From Sphingomonadales bacterium (GTDB taxonomy: Bacteria > Pseudomonadota > Alphaproteobacteria > Sphingomonadales > Emcibacteraceae): 6,937 nucleotides of DNA. Each line of letters begins with the position of its first letter. The first letter of the stretch is position 1. Below the pieces are notes generated by a model. That model had not been told where the DNA came from, did no database searches, and saw only the letters and a list, made by a program, of their open reading frames with translations. This document shows positions 5,178-6,937 of this stretch, piece after piece. Position numbers and translations under genes: made by a program. Where the stretch lies: contig DRKK01000161.1 in NCBI GenBank assembly GCA_011051815.1, forward strand, positions 1-6,937, given 5' to 3'.

Positions 5178-5756
5178 ATGACCCAGCCTTTGATGCCAAT
5201 GGCAACAGCCGTATGGCTCGTTGATAATACAAGTCTGTCTTTTCGGCAGATCGGTGAATTCTGTAGTCTGCACGAATTGGAAGTGCAGGGCATCGCCGAT
5301 GAGCAGGTTGCGCAGAATATTGTCGGATTGGACCCCACCATTAACGGTCAGTTGACGTGGGATGATATTGAGCGTTGTCAGAAGGACAGCTCAGCCAGTC
5401 TGAAACTGTTAAAGGACGAAATTCCGGCCAAGACCCGTTCCGGCGGCGCCCGTTATACGCCTGTCTCGAAACGTCAGGACAAGCCGGACGCCATTGCATG
5501 GCTGTTAAAGCATCACCCGGAGCTTACCGATGCGCAGATTTGCCGCCTTGTGGGTACCACCAAGCCGACTATTCTGGCCATTCGGGAGCGTAGCCACTGG
5601 AACATGAGCGAGATCAAGCCGGTTGATCCGGTGTTGCTGGGCCTGTGTTTGCAGGGCGAGCTGGATGCGGCAGTTCAAAAATCTGCGCCACCCGCCCCTG
5701 AAGAGGTGCCAGAAGAAGCCGAAACTGATACAGAAGTATCCGCCGAAAGTGAATGA
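5178..5756 (+). CDS. trcR: TrcR-like cell-cycle transcriptional regulator (DUF1013)
   Basis: This 192-residue cytoplasmic protein matches the DUF1013 family, conserved in alphaproteobacteria and named TrcR-like after its role in cell-cycle transcription. The opening MPMATAVWLVDNTSLSF is characteristic. Two helix-turn-helix-like blocks are visible, at about 10-40 (VWLVDNTSLSFRQIGEFC) and 104-138 (AIAWLLKHHPELTDAQIC, then TTKPTILAIRE). They resemble each other and may reflect an internal duplication. A basic linker (about 84-103) joins them. The tail after residue 170 is strongly acidic and Pro-rich (APPAPEEVPEEAETD) and probably disordered. The ribosome site is full-length and a 7-bp hairpin precedes it. 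The gene is divergent from the envelope cluster and convergent with the YdcH gene. The family call is confident; the exact mode of DNA or polymerase contact is not visible here. Confidence 0.93.
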   Translation: MTQPLMPMATAVWLVDNTSLSFRQIGEFCSLHELEVQGIADEQVAQNIVGLDPTINGQLTWDDIERCQKDSSASLKLLKDEIPAKTRSGGARYTPVSKRQDKPDAIAWLLKHHPELTDAQICRLVGTTKPTILAIRERSHWNMSEIKPVDPVLLGLCLQGELDAAVQKSAPPAPEEVPEEAETDTEVSAESE

Positions 5757-5806
5757 ATAATTCCGGCGTTGCTTTGGATTTACGGTTTGTGGTTTGGTGG
5801 TCGTCG

Positions 5807-5977
5807 CTATCCCGTACGCTTGTATCGCTCAATCTCGTCTTTCAGTTTCAGCTTTTCTTTTTTCAACTCGTGGAGGACGACACTGTCGGGGGAGGGGCGG
5901 AGTTCTTCTTTTAGGATAATGGTGTCGAGTTTCTGATGTTTTTCTGAAAGTGAAGCGAGATGAGATTCTAGTGGCAT
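5807..5977 (-). CDS. YdcH/DUF465 family small protein
   Basis: This is a 56-residue coiled-coil-like protein. The family signature is clear: an N-terminal ESHLASLSEKHQKLDTIIL helix, a loop with RPSPDSVVLHELKKEKL, and a basic C-terminal helix ending at RYKRTG. DUF465 proteins are short helical hairpins without an established function. The start at 5977 is fixed by AGGAG (5986-5990) eight bases upstream, and a near-consensus promoter lies 30-60 bases further up. The gene is convergent with trcR, with a 50-base gap that shows no terminator, and divergent from ubiX. A second member of the same family follows ubiX. Confidence 0.9.
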   Translation of the reverse strand: MPLESHLASLSEKHQKLDTIILKEELRPSPDSVVLHELKKEKLKLKDEIERYKRTG

Positions 5978-6013
5978 ATTTGGTTCTCCTGTTTGGAACG
6001 AATTAGCCCCATT

Positions 6014-6042
6014 ATTAGACCATAAAATTAACCTTTTGTCAC
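6014..6042 (-). promoter_or_regulatory. Sigma-70-type promoter of the YdcH gene
   Basis: On the minus strand, GTGACA (6037-6042) and TCTAAT (6014-6019) each have one mismatch to the -35 and -10 consensus and are separated by exactly 17 bases. Transcription would start near 6007, giving a leader of about 30 bases that contains the ribosome site. This is the best full promoter match in the window. Confidence 0.6.
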
Positions 6043-6043
6043 G

Positions 6044-6071
6044 AAAATCTGTTATTTTTCGCCAAAATCTG
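6044..6071. repeat. 8-bp direct repeat with a 20-bp period
   Basis: AAAATCTG occurs at 6044-6051 and 6064-6071, in register two helical turns apart, between the YdcH promoter and ubiX. The second copy lies within the small dyad GCCA-N5-TGGC (6061-6073). It could be a tandem regulator site. No clear ubiX promoter is seen; GATAAT at 6096-6101 is a lone -10-like match. Confidence 0.3.
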
Positions 6072-6118
6072 GCATGATGGACTATATGGGATAGTGATAA
6101 TTTCCGGGATCGGGTTGC

Positions 6119-6697
6119 ATGAGCATTTCTAAAAATAAAATCATTATTGGACTGTCTGGTGCATCGGGCATTTGTTATGGCGTGCGCCTGTTGTCTCTTT
6201 TAAAGCCACTTGATATTGAGACCCATTTGATCATGTCGCGCTCTGCCAAGATCACATTGGGCTATGAAATGGATATGAAAGTGGCCGAGGTCCATGGGCT
6301 GGCTGACCATGTTCATGCGGCGGATGACATCGGGGCCTCTATTGCCAGCGGGTCCGTCAGGACGCTGGGTATGATGATAGTGCCCTGCTCAATCCGGTCC
6401 ATGTCGGAAATTGCCACCGGTGTGACGTCCAGCCTGCTGACCCGGGCGGCGGATGTGGTGTTGAAGGAACGGCGCAAGCTGGTGCTGATGGTTCGGGAAA
6501 CGCCGCTTCATACCGGCCATCTGCGAACCATGACTGCCCTGTCGGAAATGGGCGCCATCATAGCCCCGCCGGTACCCGCCATGTATGCTAAACCTGAAAG
6601 TATAGAGGATATGATTGACCATACACTGGGGCGTCTTCTTGATCTCTATGATATTGATATGCCGCAGGTAAAGCGGTGGAAATCCGAAGAATGTTAG
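6119..6697 (+). CDS. ubiX: Flavin prenyltransferase UbiX
   Basis: UbiX joins dimethylallyl phosphate to reduced FMN, making the prenyl-FMN cofactor used by UbiD-type decarboxylases, which act in ubiquinone synthesis. The 192-residue length and full motif set fit the family. G14-A15-S16-G17 belongs to the FMN-binding Rossmann loop, and E50 and the SIASGS stretch (74-79) follow. VPCS (88-91) leads to the RAADVVLKERRKLVLMVRETP block. R109, K116, R126, E127, Y156 and R172 line up, at a constant offset of 13, with the active-site residues known as R122, K129, R139, E140, Y169 and R185 in the Pseudomonas enzyme. It appears fully active. The ATG at 6119 is the only option, since an in-frame TAA lies 18 bases upstream. 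The ribosome site is poor. No ubiD is in the window. Confidence 0.95.
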   Translation: MSISKNKIIIGLSGASGICYGVRLLSLLKPLDIETHLIMSRSAKITLGYEMDMKVAEVHGLADHVHAADDIGASIASGSVRTLGMMIVPCSIRSMSEIATGVTSSLLTRAADVVLKERRKLVLMVRETPLHTGHLRTMTALSEMGAIIAPPVPAMYAKPESIEDMIDHTLGRLLDLYDIDMPQVKRWKSEEC

Positions 6698-6743
6698 AGT
6701 CATCAGGCGTAAAATATGTTATGCTGTGCTTTGAAAGCTAACA

Positions 6744-6771
6744 CTGACATTTGCCTGGGCCAAGATAAAAT
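6744..6771 (+). promoter_or_regulatory. Possible promoter giving a leaderless YdcH message
   Basis: CTGACA (6744-6749) and TAAAAT (6766-6771) each differ from consensus at one base and are 16 bases apart. The expected start is at about 6777-6778, on the second ATG of the gene that follows. No Shine-Dalgarno site is present. Confidence 0.4.
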
Positions 6772-6777
6772 ATGACA

Positions 6778-6937
6778 ATGGAAGATAATGAAATTGCTGA
6801 AAAGATTCAGCAGCTGATCATACAGCATCGGGATCTTGACATGGCCATTGAGGCATTGATCGAAAGTGGAAAATCAGACGTGTTACAGATTCAGCGTTTG
6901 AAAAAACAAAAGCTTTATCTGCGCGATCGAATCGCCA
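6778..6937 (+). CDS. Second YdcH/DUF465 family protein, cut by the window end
   Basis: At least 53 residues are visible and the frame is open at the edge. The family motif is textbook: QHRDLDMAIEALIES, then DVLQIQRLKKQKLYLRDRIA, a helical hairpin with a basic second helix. Two in-frame ATGs are possible, at 6772 and 6778. I prefer 6778 because a promoter is placed so that transcription would begin there, but 6772 adds only two residues. It lies 80 bases after ubiX on the same strand. Readthrough from ubiX is also possible, because no terminator is seen in the gap. The function of the family is not established. Confidence 0.88.
   Translation, partial: MEDNEIAEKIQQLIIQHRDLDMAIEALIESGKSDVLQIQRLKKQKLYLRDRIA

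Noticed and set aside
5757..5806. Terminator between convergent trcR and ydcH
   Set aside because: No stem followed by a T run could be found in these 50 bases.
6389..6703. 104-codon minus-strand frame opposite ubiX
   Set aside because: Antisense to a complete UbiX with all active-site residues.

Overview
The window looks like ordinary chromosomal DNA of an alphaproteobacterium of moderate GC content. The lineage markers are a DUF1013/TrcR-type cell-cycle regulator, a DUF3126 protein, two small YdcH/DUF465 proteins and a UbiX of standard length. The order cannot be fixed from the sequence. No tRNA, rRNA, CRISPR array, insertion sequence or phage gene is visible.

Layout, left to right. (1) Positions 1-95 hold the probable 3' end of an unidentified gene. 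It is followed by an exported TPR protein (133-933) and a small exported protein of very high charge and histidine content (988-1239). A bidirectional hairpin terminator (1258-1286) separates these from the minus-strand pair GST-like protein -> epoxyqueuosine reductase QueG (3077 down to 1285). (2) A plus-strand pair (3189-4114) encodes an SmtB/CzrA-type ArsR repressor with a complete alpha-5 zinc-site motif and a short CDF-like cation transporter. The two genes overlap by one base, and a 28-bp imperfect palindrome precedes them. This reads as a self-contained, metal-responsive efflux unit. (3) A minus-strand cluster (5101 down to 4103) starts at a perfect extended -10 promoter. It encodes an apparently unlisted 33-residue single-span membrane peptide, a 188-residue exported protein of unknown function and a DUF3126 protein. 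(4) Divergently, a TrcR/DUF1013 regulator (5178-5756) is read on the plus strand behind a strong Shine-Dalgarno site and a 7-bp hairpin. (5) A 56-residue YdcH protein (minus strand, own promoter), UbiX (6119-6697) and a second YdcH protein cut by the window end (6778 onward) close the window.

Most genes are housekeeping: queuosine synthesis for tRNA, the prenyl-FMN cofactor for UbiD-type decarboxylases, and cell-cycle transcription. The parts most worth a second look are the metal-sensor/transporter pair with non-canonical transport-site residues, the His/Lys/Glu-rich exported peptide, the three-gene envelope cluster that includes the tiny membrane protein, and promoter spacings that suggest leaderless transcripts. 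I did not find a clear previously undescribed system. The 33-aa / 188-aa / DUF3126 cluster and the ArsR/CDF pair are the nearest candidates.
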